Source of the DNA: Phlebiopsis flavidoalba
Lineage: Eukaryota; Basidiomycota; Agaricomycetes; Polyporales; Phanerochaetaceae
NCBI GenBank assembly: GCA_035772785.1
Contig: JAOCPU010000044.1
Coordinates: forward strand, 113,501 to 177,500
Direction: 5' to 3'
Length of the DNA: 64,000 bases
Below, piece by piece: positions 22,076 to 33,327 of this stretch. Position 1 is the stretch's first letter, and each line of letters starts with the position of its first letter. The notes beneath the pieces were generated by a model. That model made no database searches. It saw nothing but the letters and a program-made list of their open reading frames with translations, and was not told where the DNA came from. Position numbers and translations under genes: made by a program.

Positions 22076-23088
22076 TGGTATCAGCGTGTGGAACGTGTGT
22101 TTGCATCGCCCCTGGTTTGGGGTCGTTCGCACAGATATCCGCAGGCGGCGCTCAATCGTCCGTATCGGCAGTTAGGAGGTGACAGCTAAGGTAATCAACC
22201 GCAGCGATTCTCGATCGTCGAGCAGGATTTTGAAATAAATTAGACCTTTTTTTGTCGGGTTATTGTGGTGGAAATACACTCGCTCGTGCGTATGTTTACG
22301 CAAGGAATGTTTCTTTGTTTCTTTGTGGACCAACGACCTCAGACTGACAGGAATGGACACTGGCAAGCCACCCTGACCTCGCAATCCTTCGCGCGCAATG
22401 TGTGACTGCGGCATGCAATGCGACTGGCCGTTCTGCTCGCGACGGTTTCGTCGGAGTCAGGGTCAGGAAAGGCTGCAGCTGCTTGGCGGTTCGGGATAGT
22501 TACGGCCATCTTTCGCCTCCAGATTCTCAGGAACAGCGTACTTGTCGGCGGCGCGCTGGAGTAAGCATTTTTTGGAAGCCGCTGTACCGACGGGATTACG
22601 ATAGCGACGGCTCGGTTGACGTTTTGGTGGCATTTGAGTCGCGTTTTCGTTCGTTGAATCCGCAAGTTTTGGTGGAAAGACAAGTTTTAGTGGACGCAAC
22701 ACACCGCTTCATTGCTCCATGTCAATGCGACAGTCGGCGGCAGTGTCCCTGCGTTTGTGTGGGGTCGAGACGCACCGCAGGCTGCGGATCAGCGGTACTG
22801 ACCCATCGTGTGTTGACGAAGTAGACTCGGACATGACGGTGGCGGTACGGACGCAGGTTTACTGCCGCGGCGGCGCGGCCGTAGTGACGCCATCGAAGAA
22901 GCGCCTGTTGCCGCCATCAATGATCGCGATTCACACTTTGGACCACCCACAAAATTATCGCTACACTACAGAGAATGCTGAGCACTACGCTGCGGTTGTA
23001 TCGCTACATAGGCATGAATAATCTCACAGGCTGGCCAATGCAGACTTTGTTCATGAGCCTCCAACGTCCATTCAGTCATTGACAACGG
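22076..23088. other. Region with a possible transposase remnant
   Basis: No intact gene is seen. A minus-strand frame at 22463-22702 contains MPPKRQPSRRYRNPVGTAAS followed by KKCLLQRAADKYAVPE. This resembles the start and helix-turn-helix of a psq/Tc5-type transposase DNA-binding domain, where an AA.KY.VP motif is common. The match is short and no catalytic domain follows, so this is only a suggestion. The nearby Tc1/mariner-type element makes it plausible. Confidence 0.25.
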
Positions 23089-23090
23089 TA

Positions 23091-23115
23091 CAGTATTGGA
23101 CCGGTCCTTGCATCA
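23091..23115 (+). repeat. Left terminal inverted repeat of the Tc1/mariner-type element
   Basis: It starts CAGTATTGG next to TA and ends CCTTGCATCA. The partner is at 23754-23780. Confidence 0.85.
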
Positions 23116-23753
23116 ACCCACCGGTCCTTGCATCAAGCGGCCACAAGTTCCGTTATCGGAAACATTGAGCCTCCAAAATTATTCCAGTAGTCTATCAGCA
23201 TGTAAGGAATGTACATAAAATTTTTTGGGAATTCTTGCGCAATGTTATTGAGCACAGTATTTTGTTGAGCGCACCAGAAGCTTCTGAAAAATGGACATGC
23301 AAGTTGACTCATGCTACTGTGTTCTTATCATTGAGGTCTGGCACTTGAAAATTATTCTACTGCATTAATACCCCGCCTAGACTCTGTAAATAATTTGCAG
23401 CGCCATGGAGCTGAGGGAAGGGGCATGGTATTTACTACGGCGGGGACAGAGCCCATCAAGCGTGACGAAACAGAGCGCTTATCGCATTGAGCGTGACTAA
23501 GAGTCACGTAAAGTGGGCCGCTCTTCGCGGGGATATCACGCATAGTCACACATGGTCACAGCTGATGCAAGGAGCGGTTTGGTGTGACAACTATGGGCAC
23601 GTTTCGCACAAAACAGCACACCATCCATCCAGCACCTTGTGAAAATTCCTCAAAATATGGTATGGTACAGCTAATGTTATATAGTAGCTTATGTGCAAGA
23701 GGATTTTACCACAGAGCGCGAGCTGAGCCCAGGGTGTGGGGTGGTCAAGTACC

Positions 23754-23780
23754 TGATGCAAGGACCGGTCACCAATACTG
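23754..23780 (-). repeat. Right terminal inverted repeat of the Tc1/mariner-type element
   Basis: It begins TGATGCAAGGACCGGT and ends CCAATACTG, followed by TA. It is the inverse of 23091-23115 with two extra bases. Confidence 0.85.
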
Positions 23781-23782
23781 TA

Positions 23783-25186
23783 CAGCCTGTCGGATACGTT
23801 TGCCTGGAATTCACAGACTGCGTCAAGGTTCAGCTCCACTCTTCGACATGTTCGTTGCCCAAAGCAAAAGAAGCAACATGTTTAACCGAGTGGGTAGAGG
23901 TACCTAGTCTCGACTAAAAGACTTGTAATCCGCTGTCATTCTACTTGCACTAGCGTCAAGGGACGTTCTATTTTTCAACATACCCAGCCAAAAACCGCGT
24001 GGCTTCACCAGCAGAAACTGAACCGTTGGGCAGCCTGCGTTGCCAGAGACTTGTGGTGTATACTATGTGTGTAGCATAGGCTGCGCTTACCAGCGACTCG
24101 CAGCCCTCGAGAGAGCACACTGCAGATGAAAGCTGCGGAGCTTCTGAGGGCTATGCTTTGTCCCTAGTATCGATCATCGTGACCTGTCCTTCGGTCTTCT
24201 CTGAGCCTCTCATCTATGGAGACGTAAATGATTACATGGCCCATGACAGCGAGGTTGAAATGAATGTGGCTCCGCGAAACCACGGTGTCAGGAAGATACG
24301 AAAATACGCACGTTTCCATCTACTTCCCGCTGCGCCTCAGTGACATCGAATCTGCCAGTACGAGGTCTTGTATGATATACGATAGCATCTATAGAATGGA
24401 CTGCGTGTGGTGTGTAAGGATGAAGTCTGTTTTTCACGCGCAAGAGCTGCGCGATTTTTTACGGCAGTCCCATTCGCCGATCTATACCGCTCCTAGATAG
24501 ACAAGGTCAGGTTGGAAGTTCTAGACGAGTGACTACGTAAGTCGCTAATAGTGCGTAACAGCAACCAACATCATACATCTTCCAGGTATATAGCGTTTAT
24601 GGGTCATTTTCCTGAGTGGTGATAAAAACAGCGAAAGAGTAAACCCCAGAGCCCTAGCCGTACCTGGCGCTTATTGACCGATCGTTGACCGCGTAGCACA
24701 AAATCCTGTCCTCCCATGGAGGCGCAGCTATGTTGGTCGTGATCCTGGAACAGCGTTGTACGCTCGCCGACGACTGGGCGGTGAGCGCTTTGAGCGCTGA
24801 GGTTGTCGCAGGTCTATGAGCATCACGTCGGGATTTGTTTGCAGGTATTTGGCCACTTACCGCGCTCCTGGAGAAGGCTTGCAGGTTTTGAAATGTGCGT
24901 CGACTGTATTCAAGAAGCCGTGACATCCAGTTTTAAATAAAACATCACCGGGAGTTCCCGGACAGAAAGCGATATGTTCTTTTGCGAGTTTTCCGATCGG
25001 AAGAGCAGTGACCTTCAGGCACCAGTGCGAGATAGAGTGTCACATTATTCGATTACCGCGCTGTCAGTAAGTACAAGCCTAATAACCAAAAACGAGTGTT
25101 ATATGTCCGACACACAACATGCCTGTTGTAGTCGTCCATGCAGGGCCATTAGACGTCTCACGACGACACTGGGTTCAGGGCGCTGG
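23783..25186. other. Region without an identified gene
   Basis: This lies between the small transposon and RTA1-like copy 2. A minus-strand frame at 24654-24926 (90 codons) is Ser/Arg/Ala-rich and unrecognised. The rest carries only short frames. Confidence 0.3.
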
Positions 25187-26666
25187 TTAGACGGGAACCA
25201 TGGGGGGAGGGACTCCGTCGTGGCAGCGTACGCCGTCTTGGGATCCGCAGATATCGACTCGACGGGGACGTGAAAATAGAAATGGTCCGGGGTGGAGGAA
25301 GTTCAGAGTATACAGACTGAGAACAACCATTCCACCGTCAAAAAGATCTGTAAGCGACATTAGATGACGTGCATTCGAGAGTGGGAGAGTGCGTACTGAA
25401 GTACCACTGCGTCGAGATGATTGTGCCGTTCCACCCACCCGCGAGCTCGAAGAGACGATAAATTGCCCTGTATATAACACAATGACAGTCATTATACCGA
25501 TAGATAGACGAGGTGAAAGGGAAGCCGACCGTATGAACAGAAAGAATGTAGCCAACGCCAGTCCGATGGACATTAATCGCAACTTGGATGCATGACGGGC
25601 TTTCCTGCGGAATACCTTCCAGCCAGGTTGCTGTAGTTCCCTTCCGGACGGATAGGGCGACCAGCAGAGTAGCGGTAATAATATTCGCAGACTAGCAGCA
25701 TAAAAACGACCATGGCGACTGATACTCAAAGTCAAAATGTGTGGTACGACTGCTCAGAATGACCCCACCTGTCTGAAAAATGATACCAATAAGCTGATGT
25801 CGCTTCCCTATGTTTCGGAAACGGTAAGCACAAGAAACAAGTCTTGTATGGATGACCGCCCACCCTCTTAGAGCCTATCCGGAGTGCTAGCACTGGCGGC
25901 CATAGCTCTCCTCCTCCTGCTTGAATAAGTAGTGCCACAATATCCTATATCGCCAGGGAGAGTTCAAACGTTATATTGTGCCAAACTTAGGGAACACATC
26001 CTTGACTTACACAAGTCAGGAATATGCGGGAGTCTGAGCAATGCAAACGTTAAGCGGATCGAGGTGGGAAGGATAGAAAAATAAAACATCGTACACCATC
26101 TGGGACTTAGTCGACTGAAGGCAGAGCCCAGTCCTTTGGGACAGATTGGAGAATATAATGAACATAGAAGCAAGATAAGGGGAGTGGGAGCCAGGATACA
26201 GGCCAGGATCCTTGACGGGGCATAAGCTTGGGGCCACAGACGAAAGGCGAATACACAACTGAATTGAAAAGGCAGTACGATTCGTCACATCGTATACACG
26301 TTGACCAGGACCGACCAACCCATCCCCAAAACCTCTCCAGAGCCGGCCAGAAGGATGGTAGGGAACCCCCTCATCCACCATAAACGATACCGGATCGCGA
26401 AAACAAAAATGCGCCACTGTAGATGGTCAGAGGGTTTGGTGCACTGGACGCTGTCTGCGTACCTGTAGAAATAGCAAACAGTGCAACAAACATGAAACAT
26501 ATGCTTCTGGTGGGGGTGTATGGTATGGCGACACCACTGCACCTGAGCTTGCGGACAGCAGATGCAGCTGCTGCAGGACGCCTAGTTTACATGACTGGTC
26601 AGTACCCGTAAAGCTTTGCGCACATAGAGCAACACACGCACCGCTAGCTAGCGTTGAAGTGGGCAT
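25187..26666 (-). CDS. RTA1-like lipid-translocating exporter, copy 2
   Basis: ATG at 26666 gives MPTSTLAS before the first intron. Then come PYHTPPPEAYVCFMFVALFA (about 26540-26480), IRYRLWWMRGFPTILLAGSG and EVLGWVGRSWST (about 26400-26300), ALLIQAGGGELWPP (about 25935-25895), and IGIIFQTGGVILS (about 25795-25755). A cytoplasmic loop with KARHASKLRLMSIGLALATF follows (about 25600-25530), then ELAGGWNGTIISTQWYF, LFDGGMVVLSLYTLNFLHPG (about 25345-25290) and a stop after MVPV at 25187. This is the same seven-TM RTA1 pattern as copy 1, with the QAGGGE loop and terminal H-P-G. Start and stop are better supported than in the other copies because the last exon is uninterrupted. Copies 1 and 2 probably form a tandem pair. 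Confidence 0.82.
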
Positions 26667-28188
26667 TGGCACAGAAAATTAGGAAGAGGATGCTGAGTAG
26701 AGTTGATCGCGCGGCTCGAGGTTATAACTTGCCCATAGCGGGAGCGCTGTTTACCCCAGAATCTTTACCTCTACGTAACATTGTTGGGCCGATACACCGA
26801 CTCGGATTGCAATGGATGACTGTAGGTACACCAACGACGACCAAGTCGATGCTTATGCCGACAATACCTATGGCAAACCATTCCGCAGCTGAAAAAACTG
26901 TAGTGCCATCCGCCGGCCTTGAATGCATCGACTTGAGTAAGGACGGCGGCCGGTTGTTATTTTGTAGGCTGGGACGCCTAAAAAGAGGCTCTAGGGAAGA
27001 AAGGATGCATGTTTAGCGTCGCTGCCGGTAGATCTTGTACTGCGGAGTGATGGATAGTAGACACAGCTACTGTTAGAAGTTAATTGCGCAGCGTCTTGCT
27101 AGAAAACCGACGGATGGCTGTAGTAAAGGAGAATATGTGAGCGAGGCCTAGGCAGAAATGTTGTATTGCCGAGCTGAGCCTGAGCGGGACGCTAGGATAC
27201 CTTGAATGTTGAAGGATCCACTTCATTTCACAAAGCAGTATTGCTTTTAACATCACTAGATCTGACGTCAACAGCACACCGAATCCCGAGAGCTCCCTAG
27301 CAGCGATTTTGACACACTTCGGTCCTCAACCTGCACACGTTCGGAAGATCGTTGGGAGGTCGTTTCGCGGGAAGATTGAATATAGTAGCCATCCGGTGAA
27401 AAAGGTACCATAGCCTGGGCTGCGGGGAAAGATATCGCTATTGGCCGTTGCGCTCGATACTCGCCGAAACACATCATGGATATGGGGGCGTAAGCGGGCG
27501 CCGGGTGTACAAAAAATCAGTCAAAGATCATCGGGAGGCCCTGAGTTCTAATCGTACTTGAATATTCAACCCAGACGGTCAGCAAACAAAATGCTTACTC
27601 CAAAGTATATTAGGTCAGTGGTCGGGAGAGAACAGCAAGTCGATTGATCATGGGCCGGCTGAGCTGGAGCCTAAGTAGGTCGCAAATGTGCGGCACGTGA
27701 TACAGTGATGGCATTTATGTAAGCGGCGGCCGCCCATGGTGGGGCGTCGCGCCGTCTACCGCGACTCGTCTGGTCTACCGCCACTACGGCCGGGCTCAGC
27801 CGTGCCATCAGCCATACCAGGAACCTCCGGAGGGTTGATGGAGCCACAGCGCGTCGCTCCTCCATGGCCTTCCTCTCTATAACTTTCTGATAGAGATCGA
27901 GCCTATTACTGGCAAAGGCCCTATTCAACCAATGATGGACGTTATCTATACAACGCCAAATGGTCAGTCGCAAATAATCTCACGAGGCGAGTGACTGATT
28001 GCACTAACGTAGACCATATACCGGTTCACGCTTTATTGGACTCTAGTGTTTTTATACCCCGGCATTCTTGTTTTGTGGCATCTACGCATTCCTCAACCTC
28101 ACGTTCACCCAACACTCACGCGTTCGACGATTCCTCTTTCTTGCCCCTCCGAAAATATACCGCGGTTCCCACCACATCTGATGTCCCC
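26667..28188. other. Region without an identified gene
   Basis: Overlapping frames near 26654-27016 (+) and 26722-26928 (-) are open but unrecognised. The minus one contains a hydrophobic run VGISIDLVVVGVPTV. From 27280 to 27990 only low-pattern frames are seen. The last 200 bp probably form the promoter of the small membrane-protein gene. Confidence 0.3.
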
Positions 28189-28560
28189 ATGAAGCCAATT
28201 CATAACACCCTTAGCCCTGGTCCCCAAAACGTTGTCCACACACCCAGCAAGGCGAGAGCGAGGCACAACGAGCGTCGCTCTCGCTTGACATTCTCTATAA
28301 TAGTGGCATTCACCTTTGCAGTTGTTGCTCTCGGTGGTGCCGTAGTTGGCTCTGCTGTCACTGGCTATGTTATGGCTGGTTTGTTCAAGGCCGTCGTTAT
28401 AATATGTCAACGTGAGTCCCCTCTATTTCAACGATGCCCAAGGCGCTGATATAATGATAGCTGGATGCCGTTCTTCCTTGCCTGGATACAAACGCTGATA
28501 GCGTTTCTTGGGTACTTTTCCACTCCACACTTCCCAGATAATGGTGTGACAAGACTTTTG
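28189..28560 (+). CDS. Small predicted membrane protein, Agaricomycete-type, unknown function
   Basis: ATG at 28189 gives MKPIHNTLSPGPQNVVHTPS and a basic stretch KARARHNERRSR. A transmembrane helix follows: LTFSIIVAFTFAVVALGGAV VGSAVTGYVMAGLF. After YNMST a GT...AG intron (about 28410-28458) leads to WMPFFLAWIQTLIAFLGYFS, a second membrane segment. One base appears to be missing near 28395, so that AVVIICQ stands where A.RYNMST is expected. Proteins of this two-helix layout occur widely in agarics without known function. It lies divergent from the heavy-metal ATPase. The end is uncertain and may extend to about 28585. Confidence 0.55.
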
Positions 28561-28708
28561 CAGATTATGGCCTTCGGTCATTGACATCATATGAGGTTAA
28601 CGCACAATTAATCAGGATGCGATACCCCACGCTGAGATATATGTAACCGCCACGCCATTCGTCATTTGTATATTCACATCATAAATAATCATAGAGGAGG
28701 GCATATAA

Positions 28709-31700
28709 TCAGACTGACACGGCATCGGGGAAGACTTCCGAACTGCAGTCGCGCGTACAAGTACAGCACCAACAAACTAGACGAAAAGGAGCCGAGACAA
28801 TCATGATTGTCAGAGGCGAAATGATGACGTCCAACGGACACAGGGCCTTAAGCGGAGTACCACTTCAACTGCATAGCAAATCAACACCACCGGCAACACA
28901 CTCACAATCTCGCCGAGCCCAGCGGTAACGCGGGGGAGCGATACTGGCGTTGACAAACGCACCCGCAGCAAATAAGATCGCAACGGTATTGTATCCACCA
29001 CGGCCCATGCGAAAGTTTGAGCATGATCGCGCCTTGTGCACGGCGTCACTGAGCCACAAGGAACCCTTATGGCGACCGCCGTGATACCGTCGAGCGAGGG
29101 GCGGATGAGTACCGCATCCGAAGCAGCCGATGCCGCCATGCGCCTGCCGCCCCGATGTCGAGGGCCTCGGACGACATGTGAACGCCGATGTCGGCTTGTG
29201 CGAGCGCGACGGAGTCGTTGGTGCCGTCGCGCCACAGAAGAGGACCTTGGAACCACGCTGCTGGAGGGTGCGGATGTACTCAGCTTTGTCTGCGGGGAGA
29301 CAGCCTGCCTTGATCATGTCTCGGTAGGAATAGATGAGGGATGACGCGACACGGTGGACGGGCGGCGCATAATGGTCGCCGCTCTGAGTATGGATACTTT
29401 GACTTTACGTCGCGCGAGGGAGGCCAGGAGAACGGCGACCTCGGGACGAATACTTGTCGGAGAGACCGAAAATAGCAACGGCAGCGCCGTCGTAGGTCAC
29501 GGCAAGATGGGGGTGTAGTCCCTTGTTGAGCAGAGGAGCAACGCGTGAATCGTTCTCGAGGTTGAGCCATTTCGCATTTCTCCTTGAACCAAGCGACCGT
29601 TCAGAGTTACCCTGAATCCCCTTGCTCGTGACCTCTTCGATGTTCTGTACTTGAGATGTGGTTGCTAGCGAGTTTGAGGTGTGTCGCAACAGCACGAGCA
29701 ACAGGGTGCTTGCTTGCAGATGCGAGAGTAAAAATCACCGAAGCCGTAGGGGTGGAAATCTCGTTGTCGAAGACTGACTCCTGAATGACTACCGACTATC
29801 CGCAACCTCGAGCTGACCGGTAGTCAGGGTTCCAGTCTTGTCGAACACGGCGTGCGAAATCTGCCTTGCAGTTTCGATAGTAGTCGCAGCCTTGAAGATG
29901 AGTCCCAGCCTCGCAGCCACTCCGCTGGCCACGAGTCACAACCATTGGCACCGCGAGACCTGAATGGCACAGGGACAAGAGATCGCGAGGACAGCTATGG
30001 CGTATGTGAGCGCAACGCACGGCCGCCTGGCCATGCGGACTGGTGGCGCACAAAGATGCCCACGAGGATCCAAACAATGAGGGTGATCATAGCCACAGGA
30101 CGAGCACACAGGGCACGAACCACCGCGCAGACGCGGTCAACAATGCCCTGGATGCGGGCGCGGGAGAAACGCGCATCGTCGACCATGTCGGCGATATCGC
30201 TGATGGTGTTCCTCTACTCCAGGCAGGCGCGAGACGCGCACGACGGCAGGTTTCCACCAGCCGGTTACGCGTGCCAGCGAGGACATCATGCCCAACGGTC
30301 TTCTCGAGCAGGAACGGCTTCGCCTGTCATCATGGACTGCGTCGATAGGAGCTTGTGCCGGAGACGATGCTTCCATCGGTGATGACGACGGAGTCGGGTA
30401 GAACACGGAAAGTGTCGCTGTACTGCAAGAGCCGAACGTCGATTGTCTCATCTTGAGTTCTACCGTCAGGCAGGGTAGAGACTACGACGGGCAGTGGACT
30501 GCTGGAGGGACCGAAGGGAGATAGCGGCTACCGCGCGTTTGCCGAGTGGGCGAGAGCACTCGCGAGCTGACCGAACATGATCAAGTGACAAGCAGCGTGC
30601 TCGTCTCGAAGAACGAGCCGCCATCGAGGGGGTGACCGATCATTTGGTATGCGAAAGCGACGATGGAGTAGATGTATGCCGTAGTCGTGCTGAGCACGAC
30701 GAGTAGGTCCGTTTCGACAAGGCCGGAGAACACCAAACTCTTGAATGCGTTGCTGTAGAAGGGGACCGCCAATGGCAAATTGAACGAAAGTAGCGAGGAC
30801 GAGGGAAGCGATCGCATAGGCCTATGAGGGCGAGAGGGTAAGGGTGCCCATGCCATTACCAGGACCGGAATGGTGAGCATCGAGGATATCACCGTACGCA
30901 AAAAGGAGCATCCGGATGTGTTTCGCTCCAGCAGTAAGAGCAGGATCCTTGGGTTCAGGAGCGAGTGTGGGGGAATACGCTTCGTACGAAGTCATAACCT
31001 CTCGAGCACCAATGATATGCGGGTCATACACGACGCGAACGGTGTTCTTGTCGACCTTGACGACTTCTGCGACGCCCATCAGGGTAGTTCACGGCCATGA
31101 AATTGGCGGGAGTAGAGGTGATGAGCTCTAGAGCTCGAGCAGAGGAAGTCGAAGCGATCTGCTCGACGGTGAAACCGGTACGCTTCTGAATGATCTGAAT
31201 GAGTGCCTCCAAGTCGGATGGGTCGCAGCTGTAGTCGAATTCCGCCCTGGAGAGTACGAGGCTTGTCTTAACCTTGCTAATAACAGGTTGCGCCTTGAGA
31301 ACCCTGATGAGCTTGTTCTCGCATCCGGTGCAAGTCATACCCTTGACTGCAAGGACACAGCGAGCGTCACCGTCGATCGGACCCTTCTCTAGAGTTGATG
31401 GCTCCTTCTCTGGATCGACTCCGTCACTTTCATCCCTTGGCCCGCCACAACAAGAGTCAGCACAGCAGGAGTCGACAGAGGCACGCGATTCAGGAGCGGC
31501 TCCGCCGGCTTCGGTGGGATCCTTGCAACACTCGTCTCCACAGCACGAGGCATTGGAAGTGCAAGACTTGCGAGCAACAGAGTGAACTTCCTCCGTGTTC
31601 TTGCAGCGCCCAGTAGCGCAGCAGGTATCGACGGATTGGCGAGATGACTTGACGCTTTTCCACATGCACTATCGCCACAGCAGGATGACAAAGAGGATTT

Positions 31701-32474
31701 ACTCTTGGTGGCTGTGCGCAGGTTGAGAAGAGATGCGGAGAAAGAACTGGCAAGCGGTGTGCGAGGAGGACAGCAGGCTTGAAGACCGCGGAAAAGCATC
31801 TCTCGGCATATGCAACCGAATGCCTTGAGAGTGTCTCCATGGCGTTTGCGAGCGATAGTCTTGTGCTCGCCACAAGCCTCACGAGGAAATCTTTTTAACT
31901 ACAGTCGTAGCCTTGCGCTTGCGAAGACCGCAGGTGTGGACAGCGTCGGCGTCTCCTTGGGTCGAAGTGCGTGGTTCGGTGAGCTCTTTGGTTTCTTTGC
32001 CATCCTGCGAGTCTATAGTCGGAGGATGTGAGGGTGTGTGTATGTAGTGAAGCTTGGTGATACTTACCCTCACACACTTGCAAGTGTCTTCAGAGGCCAA
32101 AAGAGCCGTCGTTCTCGACGCGCGTACCCTCCGTGGGAGTCCGGGATCCATGTATGTGGCCATCGTCTTCCGGCGCAAATCGCTTGTGCTAACTTTTCTA
32201 GACAGTTGTCTACCACACAAGAGGTTACTGAGACGCATGAGCTATCGTCTCAGGTCTCGACGTACCATCGCATGCACACGACGACCCGGGTGCAGCATCT
32301 AGTCGGGGATTTCTCTCCTGATTCGTGGTCGTGGGTGGCGGTAGCCGGGTTCTGATCCTTCTGAGGAGAGTCAGAGCAGTCTCCAGTTGCCAGTACTGCC
32401 GCAACAAGGGGACATTGCTGAGGGGAAGGTGTGGTGGTAGAGGGACAAGTTTGCGTGGGGGGGGAGAATCGCAC
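28709..32474 (-). CDS. P1B-type heavy-metal-transporting ATPase with Cys-rich N terminus
   Basis: The N-terminal third (about 32200-31450) is rich in paired cysteines: [32 protein letters not shown] and [14 protein letters not shown] heavy-metal-associated domain follows with [20 protein letters not shown] (metal site GMTCTGC at 31321-31341). Then comes a second, CxxC-less metal-domain-like stretch [20 protein letters not shown]. Membrane segments include [20 protein letters not shown]. The signature CPC is in [11 protein letters not shown] (29968-29979). The phosphorylation motif DKTGTLTTG lies at about 29826-29848 and the hinge [18 protein letters not shown] at about 29190-29236. The last helices include [18 protein letters not shown] and [16 protein letters not shown] plus HMA place it in the P1B class (Cu, Zn, Cd or Pb export). 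Which metal cannot be read from sequence. Indels include 2 extra bases in CPCAI-GLAVP and in CG-DGTND. The start is approximate. Confidence 0.88.
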
Positions 32475-32479
32475 GAGCG

Positions 32480-32490
32480 ACTCGCATATA
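32480..32490 (-). promoter_or_regulatory. TATA-like element upstream of the ATPase
   Basis: On the minus strand this reads as a TATATATGCGA-type element just upstream of the most 5' ATPase coding-like sequence. The true start codon is uncertain, so the assignment is tentative. Confidence 0.3.
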
Positions 32491-33327
32491 TAGTCCTGTG
32501 CTGCGCCATGAGGCCAGAGCCCCCAGCAAAGAGGAGCCGTCGCCAGCCTACGGCCTGGGCGGGAACCCGCCCGTCGTTCGCGTTATTTTAGCCGGGGAGT
32601 CATGTGGGCTCAATTTCGTTCAAATAATTGAGCAAAAATCATTTTTTTATTCTGGAGAATGCTGGAGTACATGAGCCTCTGCAGTACTGTGCTAACAGGA
32701 ATATGAGTTTCACTGAAATAGAGGGAAACAGATTTTCACTCACAAAAACTATCACGGCAGCCTTTCCGGTATGTGCCGACAAGACGGCCGCCTCGCCGAA
32801 CGTTGGAAGCCGCAAGCGCTGTGTTTGTGAGCAGCTCGCGGACGGTAGTATGGGGACGGGAAATGGTGCAGGCATCGAAGAAGATATCGAGGAGGAGCGT
32901 CGGGGATGGAAGGTAGGGACCAAGCGTGATGCGAGGGGTCGAGTAGATATACGATGACTGGTGTGGTACTCATCCCGATCCTTCACTGGAGCGGTACTCA
33001 TTAGCGCCAATCGGGTCTCACGCCAGCCCTGGCCTGCCCGGCCCTTGAACTGCCCTTGAAGTTCGTTTCGGGGGATAAGCAGCTCGTTGGTGTTTCCAGT
33101 ACACAGGGGCAGGTCCAGGAAAACAATAATTTACACAAGCCATCCTATATTTGTGTCCGAAAATTGTGAATAACGCCGCTCTGAAACATATTTTACATTT
33201 GAGTTACATCGAGTCGCAGAGTATAGAATGAGTCACGAGAGGCTAGTAAACGTCTCATAGGTACGCTCTCATTAAATCCAATTTCGGAGATTCATGCGGA
33301 AAGTCTTGCCTCATCACACGACTGTGG
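32491..33327. other. Intergenic region between ATPase and RTA1-like copy 3
   Basis: Short frames only. From about 33100 it is AT-rich. No family is recognised and no element ends are seen. Confidence 0.35.

Larger units (their letters stand above)
23091..23780. mobile_element. Non-autonomous Tc1/mariner-type DNA element (MITE)
   Basis: The left end reads CAGTATTGG, then ACCGGTCCTTGCATCA. The right end, read in reverse complement, gives CAGTATTGG, TG, then ACCGGTCCTTGCATCA. The two terminal inverted repeats differ only by a 2-bp gap. Each end is directly flanked by TA (23089-23090 and 23781-23782), the target duplication of Tc1/mariner elements. The 690-bp interior has no transposase. A second copy of the inner repeat half lies at 23120-23135, and an inverted, slightly diverged copy at 23563-23578. 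These look like sub-terminal transposase-binding repeats. Confidence 0.82.

Noticed and set aside
22402..22824. 140-codon plus-strand Cys/Arg-rich frame
   Set aside because: Overlaps the better minus-strand candidate (transposase-like start) and shows no family.
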